This document shows positions 25,757 through 34,857 of a stretch of 64,000 nucleotides of DNA, one piece after another. Both the position numbers and the translations under genes were made by a program. Below the pieces are notes generated by a model. That model saw only the letters and a list, made by a program, of their open reading frames with translations, searched no databases and was not told the origin of the DNA. How positions within the stretch are numbered: position 1 is the first letter of the stretch; the number at the start of each line of letters is the position of its first letter. Source of the stretch: Anaerolineaceae bacterium (GTDB taxonomy: Bacteria > Chloroflexota > Anaerolineae > Anaerolineales > Anaerolineaceae); assembly GCA_017417055.1 (NCBI GenBank), contig JAFPZX010000006.1, positions 1 to 64,000 of the forward strand, read 5' to 3'.

Positions 25757-26506
25757 ATGGGAGAAAAACTTTCACAAAAAGATTACGAACTCATTAACAG
25801 CTATCTGGACCAGGAACTGGACCGGAAGGATGTGATTAAATTTGCTGAACGTATGGCGGCAGATTCGCGCATCAATGAGGAAGTGGCGGACCTGATGAAG
25901 GTAAAGGCCATGGTCAAAGAATTGCCAACCGTTACCCCGCCGCGGAATTACATTCTCACCCGTGCCATGGCGGAAGAAGCCCGTCCCAAACCCTGGTGGG
26001 AACGGTTATTTCCTGTTTTCCGGACAGCCGCGGCTTTTTGTGCCCTGGCGCTGGTGTTTACATTTTTATTTCCGATGTTCTCCCGCCAAACCAATACAGC
26101 GGCAACAGAACCGGTGTATGAAGAGGCTGCCAAGTCTGTGGCAGTTAACGATTATGCGGAGCCGGTTCAGAAATCTGTTTCACTTTATGATGAGGAAATT
26201 GTACTGGAAGAAAAAAGTTTTGGCGGTGCGTCGGAAGAGTCTTATCATGCTGTCATGCCCTCTTACGGTGTTATGGGCGGGAATCCGCGGATCGAATACA
26301 TGATGCGGATGGAGGAAAGTCAAAACGCGCTGAGATCCGCACCCTCTGCTGAAAGCAATATTATTCCGGAAGGCTATATAAGCACGGAAGAAGCTTCCCA
26401 AATGGTTCGCAGCGCAAGTCTGAAAATCATTTTTGGCTGCGGTCTGGTGCTGAGCGTCTGTGCTCTCGTTTTTCTTCACAAACGCAGAAAGCAGTTGGAA
26501 ATTTAA
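25757..26506 (+). CDS. Probable membrane-bound anti-sigma factor
   Basis: A 249-residue protein with a cytoplasmic N-terminal helical domain (residues 1-75, INSYLDQELDRKDVIKFAER), one membrane helix (about 92-112), an extracytoplasmic Tyr/Glu-rich region and a second hydrophobic helix near the C-terminus (about 222-240). The N-terminal domain resembles anti-sigma domains (short helices with LDQEL) but lacks the HxxxCxxC zinc motif. Its position after an ECF sigma gene supports the role. Regulated proteolysis would release the sigma factor (inference). Confidence 0.78.
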   Translation: MGEKLSQKDYELINSYLDQELDRKDVIKFAERMAADSRINEEVADLMKVKAMVKELPTVTPPRNYILTRAMAEEARPKPWWERLFPVFRTAAAFCALALVFTFLFPMFSRQTNTAATEPVYEEAAKSVAVNDYAEPVQKSVSLYDEEIVLEEKSFGGASEESYHAVMPSYGVMGGNPRIEYMMRMEESQNALRSAPSAESNIIPEGYISTEEASQMVRSASLKIIFGCGLVLSVCALVFLHKRRKQLEI

Positions 26507-26520
26507 AATGTTTTACCATT

Positions 26521-26609
26521 TATTCACGGAGCACACGGGGTCTGCCCTTTTTGCTGTCGCGAAGCCGACACAAAAGGACTGCACCTTGTGTGCGGCATAG
26601 TAAAACTGG
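26521..26609. repeat. Family B palindromic repeat, copy 1
   Basis: It begins TATTCACGGAGCACACGGGG, has the loop-proximal words TCGCGAAGCCGACACAA, and ends CACCTTGTGTGCGGCATAG. The outer words pair. Related copies are at 30887, 39219, 52911 and 54179. Confidence 0.65.
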
Positions 26610-26771
26610 ATAAGCGATGAACAGTATCAACGCCTTATTATCCCTGAATCATACCCAATCCCTACCCAAAATGAAAAAATATTATAAAATAGTAACATCG
26701 GAGTTTGATGTGTTGAACTTCAGATCAGAAAATAAAGACGCTGTCCGGCGTTTCAGGAGGAACTATAAATT

Positions 26772-27563
26772 ATGCAATTCGTAATCATTTTTGCCTTGAT
26801 CGTTTCCATTTTCGCAGTGATGTTTGCTCTGCAGAATCCAAATATTGTAACAGTACAATTTATGGCCTGGAAATTTGAACAGCCGCTGGCTCTATTTTTA
26901 TTGATCGCTATGGCCATCGGTGCGTTGATTATTTCCATTTTGACGATTCCGGGTTGGATCAGGAACCGCCAAATCCGAAACAAACACCGCAAGGAAGTCG
27001 CGGAACTGGAAGATAACCTTTCTAAATACCGCTCCAACCTGATCGATGCTCAGAACAGCAACAAAGATCTGCGTCAGAAGATCCTTGAAATTGAAGAAGC
27101 CAAGGAAGCTCTGGAACAGGCTCAGCAAAAGGCAGAAGCTGAGATCCGCGATTTGCATGAAGCGCTGGACCAGGCTGATCTCAGCGCCCAGCAAGCACAG
27201 CAAGCCCGACAGGAAGCTATTGATGCCCGTGACAACATCAACCTGGCGCTGCGCGAACTGGAAATCAAGCTCGAATCCGCTGAAGAATCTTCTGACACCT
27301 ATAAGGGTTTGCTTGATAAGATGAGCGTCTCCATGCCGTACAGCCTCCCGGGCTCCGGCGGTGAGGTCGATACCCTCATGGAAGAGGCCGCCCTCGATGA
27401 TGTCCCGTCAGCAGAACAAGCTCAACCTGAAAATACGGTAGAAGCAGCTGAAACACCGGAAGCTGAAAAATCAGAACCGCAGCCCGAACCGGAACCGGAA
27501 CCGGAGCCGCAGCCGGAAGAAAAACCGGTTGAAGAGAAGAAAAAACGTTTTTCTCTGTTCTGA
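26772..27563 (+). CDS. LapA-domain membrane protein with coiled coil
   Basis: A 263-residue protein. Residues 1-65 hold two membrane helices with the LapA/DUF1049 signature (FALQNPNIVTVQFMAWKFEQPLAL). Residues 75-190 are a long coiled coil rich in Glu, Gln and Ala. The tail (about 210-263) is acidic with Pro-Glu repeats and ends in KKKRFSLF. RBS AGGAGG. In other bacteria LapA proteins act with lipopolysaccharide assembly; this organism may not make LPS, so the role here is unknown. An AT-rich promoter-like stretch (ATTATAAAAT) lies near 26680. A strong terminator follows. Confidence 0.82.
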   Translation: MQFVIIFALIVSIFAVMFALQNPNIVTVQFMAWKFEQPLALFLLIAMAIGALIISILTIPGWIRNRQIRNKHRKEVAELEDNLSKYRSNLIDAQNSNKDLRQKILEIEEAKEALEQAQQKAEAEIRDLHEALDQADLSAQQAQQARQEAIDARDNINLALRELEIKLESAEESSDTYKGLLDKMSVSMPYSLPGSGGEVDTLMEEAALDDVPSAEQAQPENTVEAAETPEAEKSEPQPEPEPEPEPQPEEKPVEEKKKRFSLF

Positions 27564-27582
27564 TAGAAAATTGACTCTTACC

Positions 27583-27634
27583 GGGGCGATTTCTTTCTGA
27601 CACATGCCTGTGCCGGGAAAATCGTCCCTTTTTT
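27583..27634 (+). terminator. Rho-independent terminator after the LapA-domain gene
   Basis: GGGGCGATTT (27583-27592) pairs with AAATCGTCCC (27619-27628), followed by six T residues. Confidence 0.8.
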
Positions 27635-27659
27635 ATAATTATGATGAGGTGGGGTAAAA

Positions 27660-28637
27660 ATGAAACTTACGCATATCTTTTTCACAGTTGTTCTGATCGT
27701 TTTCGCTGCGGTGTCTGCCGCGTTTGCACAGGTTGATGAAGCCCAGATGCTTTTCACGCTGAACACAACCGAACCGGTGTCACAAATCATATGGAATGAC
27801 ACCGGCGATGTCGTGACACTGGTCAGCAAAGACCGGATCGACCATGTTTATGTAGACGACCCTGCGCGAACAGATACGGATAACCTTGCCTCAAAAACAT
27901 GGAATGTGACAACAGTCAGTGTAACCGGATTGGTCGCTGCACTTTCACCGGATTGGAACACAATTTACCTCTATGACCCGACAGGGAGCAAAGAACTGAA
28001 ATCCATCGATCCCGGGTTCCCCATGCTTTCAGTTTCCGTTTCCAAAGACGGCTCAAAGGTGCTTGCGGATTCCGCTGACCAGATTCGTACCGTCATTTTT
28101 GACGTCGAGGACGGCTCCATCATACATGACCTTCGCGGTTTTGAGACCGCCGCGCCGGTTTATGATTCAAGACTTTCACCGGATGGGAAAAACGTTTTGT
28201 GGCATTCCCGCGGTACTTTTGCCCTGCAGCGTATCGAAGACGGATCATTTGGAAAAACGATTTCCCTGTGGGATTTTGCGGCTTCTTCCGCGCTTTCTCC
28301 CGATAGCCGGGTTTTGGCTGTCGGCATCATCAACAATGATTATGAGAACGGCGCTGTGATCTTTTTTGACGCCTGGAACGGGAACGAACTTGGCCGCACT
28401 ATTCTCGGAAAAACCGCTCCGCATGACCTTTCCTTCAATGGAGACGGTACTGTCCTTTGGGCTGCTGATTACAACACTGCTTACAGGATCGATGCAGCAG
28501 CTTATGAAGTGAAAGCGGAAATAGCGGCTGCCGACCCGGAAAACGACACAGACCGAATCAGCCGGATCTCTTCTTCCCCCGACGGCGCCTCCGCTGCTGT
28601 TTTGAAAAACAACGGAGAACTGCTGATCGTTAAATAA
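27660..28637 (+). CDS. Secreted beta-propeller (WD40/YVTN-like) protein
   Basis: A 325-residue protein with a signal peptide (residues 1-23, ending AAFAQ). Repeated blade-like segments each carry a pattern such as LSPDWNTIYLYD, VSKDGSKVLAD, LSPDGKNVLWHS, LSPDSRVLAVG, FNGDGTVLWAAD and SSPDGASAAVL. That is about six to seven blades, consistent with a WD40- or TolB-like propeller. Such proteins bind partners or ligands outside the membrane. RBS GAGGTGGGG is strong. No enzyme motif is visible and no partner is obvious from the context. Confidence 0.78.
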   Translation: MKLTHIFFTVVLIVFAAVSAAFAQVDEAQMLFTLNTTEPVSQIIWNDTGDVVTLVSKDRIDHVYVDDPARTDTDNLASKTWNVTTVSVTGLVAALSPDWNTIYLYDPTGSKELKSIDPGFPMLSVSVSKDGSKVLADSADQIRTVIFDVEDGSIIHDLRGFETAAPVYDSRLSPDGKNVLWHSRGTFALQRIEDGSFGKTISLWDFAASSALSPDSRVLAVGIINNDYENGAVIFFDAWNGNELGRTILGKTAPHDLSFNGDGTVLWAADYNTAYRIDAAAYEVKAEIAAADPENDTDRISRISSSPDGASAAVLKNNGELLIVK

Positions 28638-28639
28638 CA

Positions 28640-28952
28640 TTTGACGTATTATATTAGACGTATGACGTAAGACGTAAGACGGTAGACGTAAGATGGTAGA
28701 CGTAAGACATATGACGGTAGACGTAAGATGTAAGACGTAAGATGGTAGACGTAAGATGTAAGATGAATGATAAATTCTGATTATTGGCCACGGACTACTG
28801 ACTACTGACTACTAACTACTAACTACTAACTACTGACTGCTGTCTACTGACCACTGTCCACTAACTGCTGACCACCGGCCACTGACCACTAACTACTAAC
28901 CACTGACCACCGGCCACTGACTACTGGCCACTGACCACTGACTACTGATAAT
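28640..28952. repeat. Long tract of degenerate short tandem repeats upstream of uvrC
   Basis: Two repeat types fill the whole gap. From 28650 to 28765 units like GTAAGAC, GTAGAC, GTAAGAT (reading AGACGTAAGACGGTAGACGT) recur over a dozen times. From 28790 to 28950 units like TGACTAC, TAACTAC, TGACCAC, TGGCCAC recur about 20 times. The tract ends at the uvrC ATG (28953). No gene or RBS is present. Confidence 0.85.
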
Positions 28953-30821
28953 ATGAACGACTCGATAAGAAATACGCTCGCAACATTACCGAAAAAGCCC
29001 GGCTGCTATTTGATGAAAGACGCTGATGATAAGATCATCTACGTTGGAAAAGCCATCAACCTGCGCAACCGGGTCAAATCCTATTTTGTCAATGATGCCG
29101 GACATACGGAAAAGACGCGGCAGCTGGTGAAACATATTGACCACATCGAATGGGTGGTGGTGGAATCAGAACTGGAAGCGTTTATTCTTGAAATGAATCT
29201 CATCAAGCGTTACCGTCCGCACTACAACATCCAGCTCAAAGATGACAAACGCTATCCCTACATCAAGATCAGTTATCAGGAACCATATCCAAAAGTGAGC
29301 GTGACCCGCCGCATGGTGCATGACGGTTCGCGTTATTTTGGACCGTACACCAGCGTGTGGGCAGTGCGCCAGACACTGGACATGCTGCGCAAAGTTTTCC
29401 CCTACCTCACCTGTGACAGAGAAATCACCGGCAATGATCAGCGCGCCTGTTTGTATTACGACATAAAAATGTGCGCCGGGCCCTGTATCGGCGCCATTAC
29501 GCAGGAAGAATATCACCGCATGATGGAAAGTCTGGGGGATTTCCTGGAAGGGAAATCTGACGAGATCATCAAAAAACTGCAGCAGGAAATGAAGGAAGCC
29601 GCGGATAAAATGCTCTATGAACGCGCTGCCCTGCTGCGGGACCAGATCCAGGCGGCTTCACGCGTGGTGGAAAAGCAGAAAATTGTTTCTTCAGAGGATA
29701 TTGACTCAGATGTGATCGCCATCGCACGGGCAGAAGACCAGTCCTGTGTTCAGATGTTTTTCGTACGTTCCGGAAAATTGATCGGTCAGGAATATTTTGT
29801 GCTGGAAGGCACCGCGGACGAAAATGATTCGGAGGTTCTGGAGGCTTTTATCCGTCAGTACTATGATCAGGCCGCCACCGTTCCACCGCAGATGCTGCTG
29901 CCGACAGATCTGGAGGAGACGAAGATCATCCACCAGTGGCTGCGGCAAAAGCGGGGCGGGAAAAAGATCGAGATCAAAGTTCCGCGAGTAGGCGCTTCCA
30001 AAGATCTGGTCAATATGGCCACAGAAAACGCTATCGAAACGCTCAAAGCGCTCAAAACCCAATGGACGAATGACACCAATAAACAGAATGAAGCCCTGGC
30101 AGAGCTTCAAAACGCGCTGGGTCTGCCTCAGGCGCCTAACCGCATGGAATGTTACGATATTTCCAACACACAGGGAACGAATTCCGTTGGATCTATGGTC
30201 GTTTTTCTGCAGGGAGTCCCCGCAAAATCCCACTACCGCCGCTTCAACATCAAAACTGTTGAAGGGCCGAATGACTTTGACAGTATGACTGAAGTCCTCA
30301 CCCGGCGCATCAAACGCTGGGAAGCATCCAAAGAAAAGAACGCGGAAACAGGCGGAAAGGCCGATGAATCTTTTTCCATGCTTCCGGATTTGATTATCAT
30401 GGATGGCGGTAAGGGGCAGCTGGGACGGGCCGTTGAAGTGTTGGAAGAACACGGATTGACAAACAAGGTCCATGTGGTTGGTCTTGCCAAACGGGAAGAA
30501 GAGCTGTTCCTTCCGTATCAATCGGAATCGATCCTGCTGCCCCGGCACTCACAGGGCCTTTACATGGTGCAGCGCATCCGTGACGAAGCTCACCGCTTTG
30601 CCATCACCGCTCACCGCAACCGCAGAACCAAAGCGGGGCTTGCATCGACACTCGAAAAGATTCCCGGCATCGGTCCCGTCAAACGCAAAGCACTGCTCAA
30701 AAAATTCGGGGACCTCGATGGCATTGCCAATGCATCCATTGAAGAGCTTTGTCTCATCAAAGGCATTGATCCTGACCTCGCTCAGGTAATTCACGATCAT
30801 CTGGAGATGGGTAATTCATAG
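28953..30821 (+). CDS. uvrC: Excinuclease ABC subunit C
   Basis: The 622-residue nuclease makes the two incisions around DNA damage in nucleotide excision repair with UvrA and UvrB. An N-terminal GIY-YIG domain (residues 10-95, PGCYLMKDADDKIIYVGKA) makes the 3' cut. A UVR motif lies near 200-235, the RNase H-like endonuclease domain near 390-540 (MECYDISNTQGTNSVGSMV, then LIIMDGGKGQL), and a tandem helix-hairpin-helix at the end (IPGIGPVKRKALLKKFG). Length and motifs are complete. The start codon directly follows a repeat tract with no Shine-Dalgarno sequence. Confidence 0.96.
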   Translation: MNDSIRNTLATLPKKPGCYLMKDADDKIIYVGKAINLRNRVKSYFVNDAGHTEKTRQLVKHIDHIEWVVVESELEAFILEMNLIKRYRPHYNIQLKDDKRYPYIKISYQEPYPKVSVTRRMVHDGSRYFGPYTSVWAVRQTLDMLRKVFPYLTCDREITGNDQRACLYYDIKMCAGPCIGAITQEEYHRMMESLGDFLEGKSDEIIKKLQQEMKEAADKMLYERAALLRDQIQAASRVVEKQKIVSSEDIDSDVIAIARAEDQSCVQMFFVRSGKLIGQEYFVLEGTADENDSEVLEAFIRQYYDQAATVPPQMLLPTDLEETKIIHQWLRQKRGGKKIEIKVPRVGASKDLVNMATENAIETLKALKTQWTNDTNKQNEALAELQNALGLPQAPNRMECYDISNTQGTNSVGSMVVFLQGVPAKSHYRRFNIKTVEGPNDFDSMTEVLTRRIKRWEASKEKNAETGGKADESFSMLPDLIIMDGGKGQLGRAVEVLEEHGLTNKVHVVGLAKREEELFLPYQSESILLPRHSQGLYMVQRIRDEAHRFAITAHRNRRTKAGLASTLEKIPGIGPVKRKALLKKFGDLDGIANASIEELCLIKGIDPDLAQVIHDHLEMGNS

Positions 30822-30827
30822 AAATAA

Positions 30828-30880
30828 TGGATTCGGGGAAAGTTATGCGCGAAGCGCAGAACGGTCTTCTCCTGTAAAAA
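30828..30880. repeat. Family C palindromic repeat, copy 2
   Basis: GATTCGGGGAAAGTTATGCG, CGAAGC, GCAGAACGGTCTTCTCC followed by an A-rich stretch. It shares the CGAAGCGCAGAAC core with the copies at 20250 and 63424. Confidence 0.6.
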
Positions 30881-30886
30881 AAATTT

Positions 30887-30976
30887 CTATTCACGGAGCA
30901 CATGCGGGACTGATACCCTGTGTCGCGTAAGCCGACACTGGCGTGTCTGTCCCTATGTGCGGCTCAGCAAAATTGG
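30887..30976. repeat. Family B palindromic repeat, copy 2
   Basis: It begins TATTCACGGAGCACATGCGG and ends CTGTCCCTATGTGCGGCTCAG, with the central TCGCGTAAGCCGACACTGG. It is next to a family C copy. Confidence 0.65.
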
Positions 30977-31059
30977 CGAACACATGAATTACTAAAAAAA
31001 AAAAAGATACAAGAAAACATACAAGATAACATACAAGATGCATACGTGTTACAATTGTT

Positions 31060-31065
31060 TATAAT
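31060..31065 (+). promoter_or_regulatory. -10 element upstream of the Fic gene
   Basis: TATAAT at 31060-31065, 26 bp before the ATG at 31091. Three direct copies of an ATACAAGA-type word (about 31008-31038) lie just upstream and could be an operator, but they are short. Confidence 0.4.
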
Positions 31066-31090
31066 TGAACATGGAAAGAACAGAACAAAC

Positions 31091-32086
31091 ATGGAGAGTT
31101 ATCAGCCGCCATTTTCAACCACAAACGAGATGTTAACTTTTTCTGCAGAGATTTCTGAAAAAATTGGAAAGATCAGCGGATATCATTCATTTGCCTCTAA
31201 ACCACACCTGCGCAGGAATAATCGTATTCGATCTGTACATGCTTCTGTGGCAATCGAGGCGAATTCTCTTTCTCTGGATGAAGTCCGCGGTGTGATTGAC
31301 GGAAGAACCGTCATTGGTCCCTGGAAAGAAATTCAAGAAGTTCGTAATGCCTATCGGGCGTATGAAATGATTGGCAGCTTTGATCCTTATTCTCTTGAGG
31401 ACCTGAAAAAGGTTCATGGAATCATGACGCGGGAAATCATTCCGAACGCCGGGATGTTCCGGAATCATGAGGAAGGTGTTTTTCAGGGAGATATCTGTAT
31501 ATTTATAGCCCCGCCTCCCAGACTTGTGCCTGACCATATGAAAAACCTTTTTGCCTGGATGAACCGATCCCGCAAAGCCATTCATCCGTTGATCCTTTCT
31601 TCTGTTTTCCATTATGAATTTGTCTTCATTCATCCTTTTTCTGACGGAAATGGAAGAATGGCAAGACTATGGCAGACAGCATTACTTTCAGACTGGAATC
31701 CGATTTTCCAATATCTGCCATTGGAAAGCAGGATCCATGAATTTCAGGAAGATTATTATGACGCAATTTCAGCGTGTCATAAAGAGGGAAACTCGGATGC
31801 ATTCATATTGTTCATGTTGGATAAGATCAACATCACACTGGATAACGCTCTCCAACAGATAGGCAGAAATGATGCGTCTCTGCCGAAAACGGTACAAAAG
31901 CTGCTTGAACGTATGGAATACAACGAACCCTATACAATGGAAGAACTGCTTGAACGGACCGGGTTGAAATCCCGAAGCAGTTTGAGAAAAAACTATCTTG
32001 TTCCGGCAATTGAAAAAGGACTGATTGTCATGGGAATTCCCGATAAGCCGACCAGCAGGAACCAAACATATATTAAAGTGTCCTGA
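31091..32086 (+). CDS. Fic-domain AMPylase (class II type)
   Basis: A 331-residue Fic protein, which transfers AMP or another nucleotide moiety to a protein hydroxyl. The catalytic motif HPFSDGNGRMAR (residues 181-192) is complete. An N-terminal inhibitory helix is present as SVAIEA (residues 52-57), where Glu56 would block ATP; the usual Gly or Asn after Glu is Ala here. The C-terminal part (about 265-331) is a winged helix that may bind DNA. The start is the ATG at 31091; longer in-frame starts run into a repeat. It has no neighbouring antitoxin and is a single-gene unit. Confidence 0.9.
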   Translation: MESYQPPFSTTNEMLTFSAEISEKIGKISGYHSFASKPHLRRNNRIRSVHASVAIEANSLSLDEVRGVIDGRTVIGPWKEIQEVRNAYRAYEMIGSFDPYSLEDLKKVHGIMTREIIPNAGMFRNHEEGVFQGDICIFIAPPPRLVPDHMKNLFAWMNRSRKAIHPLILSSVFHYEFVFIHPFSDGNGRMARLWQTALLSDWNPIFQYLPLESRIHEFQEDYYDAISACHKEGNSDAFILFMLDKINITLDNALQQIGRNDASLPKTVQKLLERMEYNEPYTMEELLERTGLKSRSSLRKNYLVPAIEKGLIVMGIPDKPTSRNQTYIKVS

Positions 32087-32173
32087 CAAATGTCATAAGA
32101 GTTTATTGAATGTCACAGAAATCCCCGCAATTTGTCACGGAAATAATTCACAAAGCCGAAATAAACTTATAAT
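32084..32173 (+). promoter_or_regulatory. rpsA upstream region with TGTCA repeats and a -10 element
   Basis: TGTCA occurs at 32091, 32111 and 32133 (spacing 20 and 22 bp), the first as a perfect TGACA-AA-TGTCA palindrome (32084-32095). TATAAT lies at 32168-32173, 36 bp before the rpsA ATG. Binding of a dimeric regulator on one DNA face is possible. Confidence 0.4.
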
Positions 32174-32208
32174 CATTACTAATCTTTTTTGTTGGAGTAA
32201 TAACAGCA

Positions 32209-33390
32209 ATGACAGAAAAAATCGTAAACCCTAATGAACAGGGTGCAAACCTTGACGCCGATAACAACATGGCGTCTCTGCTCGAATCAGAAGGCGTCAA
32301 TATCGATTTCCCCCGCCAGGGCGAAATCCGGCAAGGAATTATCGCCAGCATTACCCCGGGGCAGATCCTGGTGAGTGTTGGTACCAAGTCTGAAGGCATC
32401 ATCACCGGGAAAGAATATGAAGCTATTCCGGAAGATGAACTGAAGAACCTGGAAGTTGGTAAGGAAATTTCCGTTTTCATCGTCAACCCTGAAGATAACA
32501 ACGGTAACCTGGTTCTCTCTTATACGGCAGCCCGTGAAGAAGAAAACTGGAAGCACGCTGAAGAACTGATGGCGAGCAAAACGGCTTTTGACAGTAAGGT
32601 AGTGGCATACAACAAGGGTGGTTTGATCGTTTCACTGGATGGTCTGCGTGGTTTCGTCCCCGCATCCCAGATCAGCATGTCCCGCAAAGCCAGCATGACC
32701 GGCGATACACCGGAACAGCGCTATGGCAAGCAGGTCGGCACCCCGATCACCTGCTGCGTTATGGAAGTGGACCGCGAACGCCGCCGTCTGATCTTCTCTG
32801 AACGCGCTGCCAGCAATGAAACCCGCGAAACCGTCAAAGAACGCATCATTGAAAACCTGCAGGAAGGCGAGATCCGCAAGGGCCGCGTCACTTCTCTGGC
32901 TGATTTCGGTGCATTCGTCAACATCAACGGTGCTGATGGCCTCGTCCATCTTTCTGAAGTTTCCTGGGATCACATCAAGAACCCGGCTGAAGTTCTGAAA
33001 GTCGGTGATGAAGTTAAGGTGAAGGTCATTTCTGTCGATAAAGACAAAAAGCGCATTGGCCTCTCCATCCGCCAGACCCAGGACGATCCGTGGACCGATC
33101 GCATTGCGAAATATCACATTGGCGACCTGCTCAATGCTGAAATCACCCGCCTGACCAAATTCGGTGCTTTCGCGAAAATCGAAGAGGATCTCGAAGGTTT
33201 GATCCATATCTCCGAAATCAGCGAAAAACGCATCGAACACGCTAAGGAAGTCCTCAAAGAAGGCGACAAGGTTACCGTCCGTGTGATCAAGATCGACCCC
33301 GAAGCTCACCGCATTGGTCTTTCTATCCGCCGTGTTGATTCCATGCAGTATGCAGATCAGGACTGGAAAGCTCTTCTGGGCGAAGAATAA
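32209..33390 (+). CDS. rpsA: Ribosomal protein S1 (four S1 domains)
   Basis: A 393-residue RNA-binding protein with four S1/OB-fold repeats (about residues 34-103, 119-188, 206-275 and 291-360). The third and fourth have the typical KGRVTSLADFGAFVNI, GLVHLSEVSW and AEITRLTKFGAFAKI, GLIHISEIS sequences. The four-domain form is that of Gram-positive and Chloroflexota S1 rather than the six-domain proteobacterial form. It helps mRNA bind the 30S subunit, which is relevant here because several genes lack Shine-Dalgarno sequences. RBS TTGGAG. A terminator follows. Confidence 0.93.
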   Translation: MTEKIVNPNEQGANLDADNNMASLLESEGVNIDFPRQGEIRQGIIASITPGQILVSVGTKSEGIITGKEYEAIPEDELKNLEVGKEISVFIVNPEDNNGNLVLSYTAAREEENWKHAEELMASKTAFDSKVVAYNKGGLIVSLDGLRGFVPASQISMSRKASMTGDTPEQRYGKQVGTPITCCVMEVDRERRRLIFSERAASNETRETVKERIIENLQEGEIRKGRVTSLADFGAFVNINGADGLVHLSEVSWDHIKNPAEVLKVGDEVKVKVISVDKDKKRIGLSIRQTQDDPWTDRIAKYHIGDLLNAEITRLTKFGAFAKIEEDLEGLIHISEISEKRIEHAKEVLKEGDKVTVRVIKIDPEAHRIGLSIRRVDSMQYADQDWKALLGEE

Positions 33391-33415
33391 GTCCTTTATA
33401 CATCGTATTGTAGTA

Positions 33416-33442
33416 AGCTGCTCTATTTTGGGCAGCTTTTTT
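33416..33442 (+). terminator. Rho-independent terminator of rpsA
   Basis: AGCTGCTC (33416-33423), loop TATTTT, GGGCAGCT (33430-33437), followed by TTTTT. Confidence 0.85.
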
Positions 33443-33454
33443 AATGAGAAATTA

Positions 33455-33560
33455 AGAATGTTGAATTAGGAGTTATCTTTACTATTGATCGTGACCTTTC
33501 ACTCCTAACTCCTCACTCTTAACTCCTCACTCTTAACTCCTCACTCTTAACTCCTAACTA
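33455..33560. repeat. Short tandem repeat tract (CTCCTAA/CTCTTAA type)
   Basis: Heptamer-like units ACTCCTA, ACTCCTC, ACTCTTA recur about nine times between 33497 and 33560; related AATTAGGAGTT precedes them. This is the reverse complement of the tract type after recN. Confidence 0.8.
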
Positions 33561-33585
33561 TTTACCTGTTCCGAAGGAACGCTTT

Positions 33586-34809
33586 ATGGACTATCGAACT
33601 TACTTGAAGAAAACACCTGACGAAAACGGATATTACGGCCCTTATGGCGGCAGTTATATTCCCAATGAACTGATCCCCGGCTTTAAGGAAATCTCTGATG
33701 CTTATCAGTCGATTGCTCATTCCGCACAATTCATTTCCGAACTGCGCCGCATCCGCCGTGAGTATCAGGGCCGCCCGACTCCGGTTTACCATTGCGAACG
33801 CCTCTCCCGAAAGCTCGGACTGGCACAGATTTATCTCAAACGCGAAGACTTGAACTTCACCGGTGCCCATAAACTCAACCACTGCATGGGCGAAGGTCTG
33901 CTCGCGAAGTATATGGGCAAGAAAAAGCTAATCGCTGAAACCGGCGCAGGCCAGCACGGTGTCGCGCTGGCAACTGCCGCGGCTTATTTCGGATTGGAAT
34001 GTGAGATCCATATGGGTGAAACCGATATTGCCAAACAGGCTCCGAATGTCGCCCGTATGAAGATCCTGGGTGCGAAGATCGTCTGTGTGACCCACGGACG
34101 CAAGGCTTTGAAAGAAGCTGTGGATTCCGCATTTGAATCCTATTTGAATTCCTATAAGGATTCCATTTACTGCATCGGTTCCGCGCTGGGCCCGCATCCC
34201 TTCCCGCTGATGGTACGTGATTTCCAGATGGTGATCGGTGAAGAAGCCCGTTCTCAGTTTCTGGAAATGACCGGGAACCTGCCGGATCATGTGGTCGCGG
34301 CAGTCGGCGGCGGCTCTAACTCCATCGGTATGTTCCTCCCCTTCATTGACGACCCGGTAGAGATCCATGGGGTGGAACCGCTGGGCCGCGGTCCTGCCGA
34401 TGGTGACCATGCCGCATCCATGAAATATGGCAAAGAAGGCATTTTGCACGGATTCAAAAGCATCCTGCTGCAGGACGAAAACGGCGACCCACTCCCGGTT
34501 TATTCCGTTGCATCCGGTCTGGATTATCCCTCTGTCGGCCCGGAACATGCCTATCTGCGCTCCCTGGGCCGCGTCTCTTACGACTGTATCTCTGATGAGG
34601 AAGCTATCGACGCTTTCTACAAGCTTTCCCGCTATGAGGGTATCATTCCCGCACTGGAAAGCTCTCATGCTGTAGCCTACGCCATGAAGCTCGCCAAAGA
34701 AATTCGCACGGGTTCGATTCTCGTGAACCTCAGCGGCCGCGGCGACAAGGACGTCGATTACGTGATCGAAAACTACGGTTACGGCGAAGATCACCTGTTT
34801 GCAGAATAA
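33586..34809 (+). CDS. trpB: Tryptophan synthase beta chain, stand-alone
   Basis: A 407-residue PLP enzyme that condenses indole with serine to tryptophan. The PLP lysine lies in [14 protein letters not shown], followed by [17 protein letters not shown]; the phosphate-binding glycine loop is VGGGSNSIG. The usual LNHTGAHKINN is altered to [11 protein letters not shown], so the protein is somewhat divergent from classical TrpB1. No trpA or other trp gene is nearby. Stand-alone TrpB proteins can salvage free indole; whether this one does so is inference. RBS GAAGGAA lies in a small hairpin. Confidence 0.88.
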   Translation: MDYRTYLKKTPDENGYYGPYGGSYIPNELIPGFKEISDAYQSIAHSAQFISELRRIRREYQGRPTPVYHCERLSRKLGLAQIYLKREDLNFTGAHKLNHCMGEGLLAKYMGKKKLIAETGAGQHGVALATAAAYFGLECEIHMGETDIAKQAPNVARMKILGAKIVCVTHGRKALKEAVDSAFESYLNSYKDSIYCIGSALGPHPFPLMVRDFQMVIGEEARSQFLEMTGNLPDHVVAAVGGGSNSIGMFLPFIDDPVEIHGVEPLGRGPADGDHAASMKYGKEGILHGFKSILLQDENGDPLPVYSVASGLDYPSVGPEHAYLRSLGRVSYDCISDEEAIDAFYKLSRYEGIIPALESSHAVAYAMKLAKEIRTGSILVNLSGRGDKDVDYVIENYGYGEDHLFAE

Positions 34810-34857
34810 TTTTCACTCTTCACAAAAGGGGTAAATTCAGCAGATTGTTATATTTAC

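Noticed and set aside
28640..28952. CRISPR array in the repeat tract before uvrC
   Set aside because: The units are 6-10 bp, degenerate and contiguous, without spacers of uniform length; no cas gene is near.
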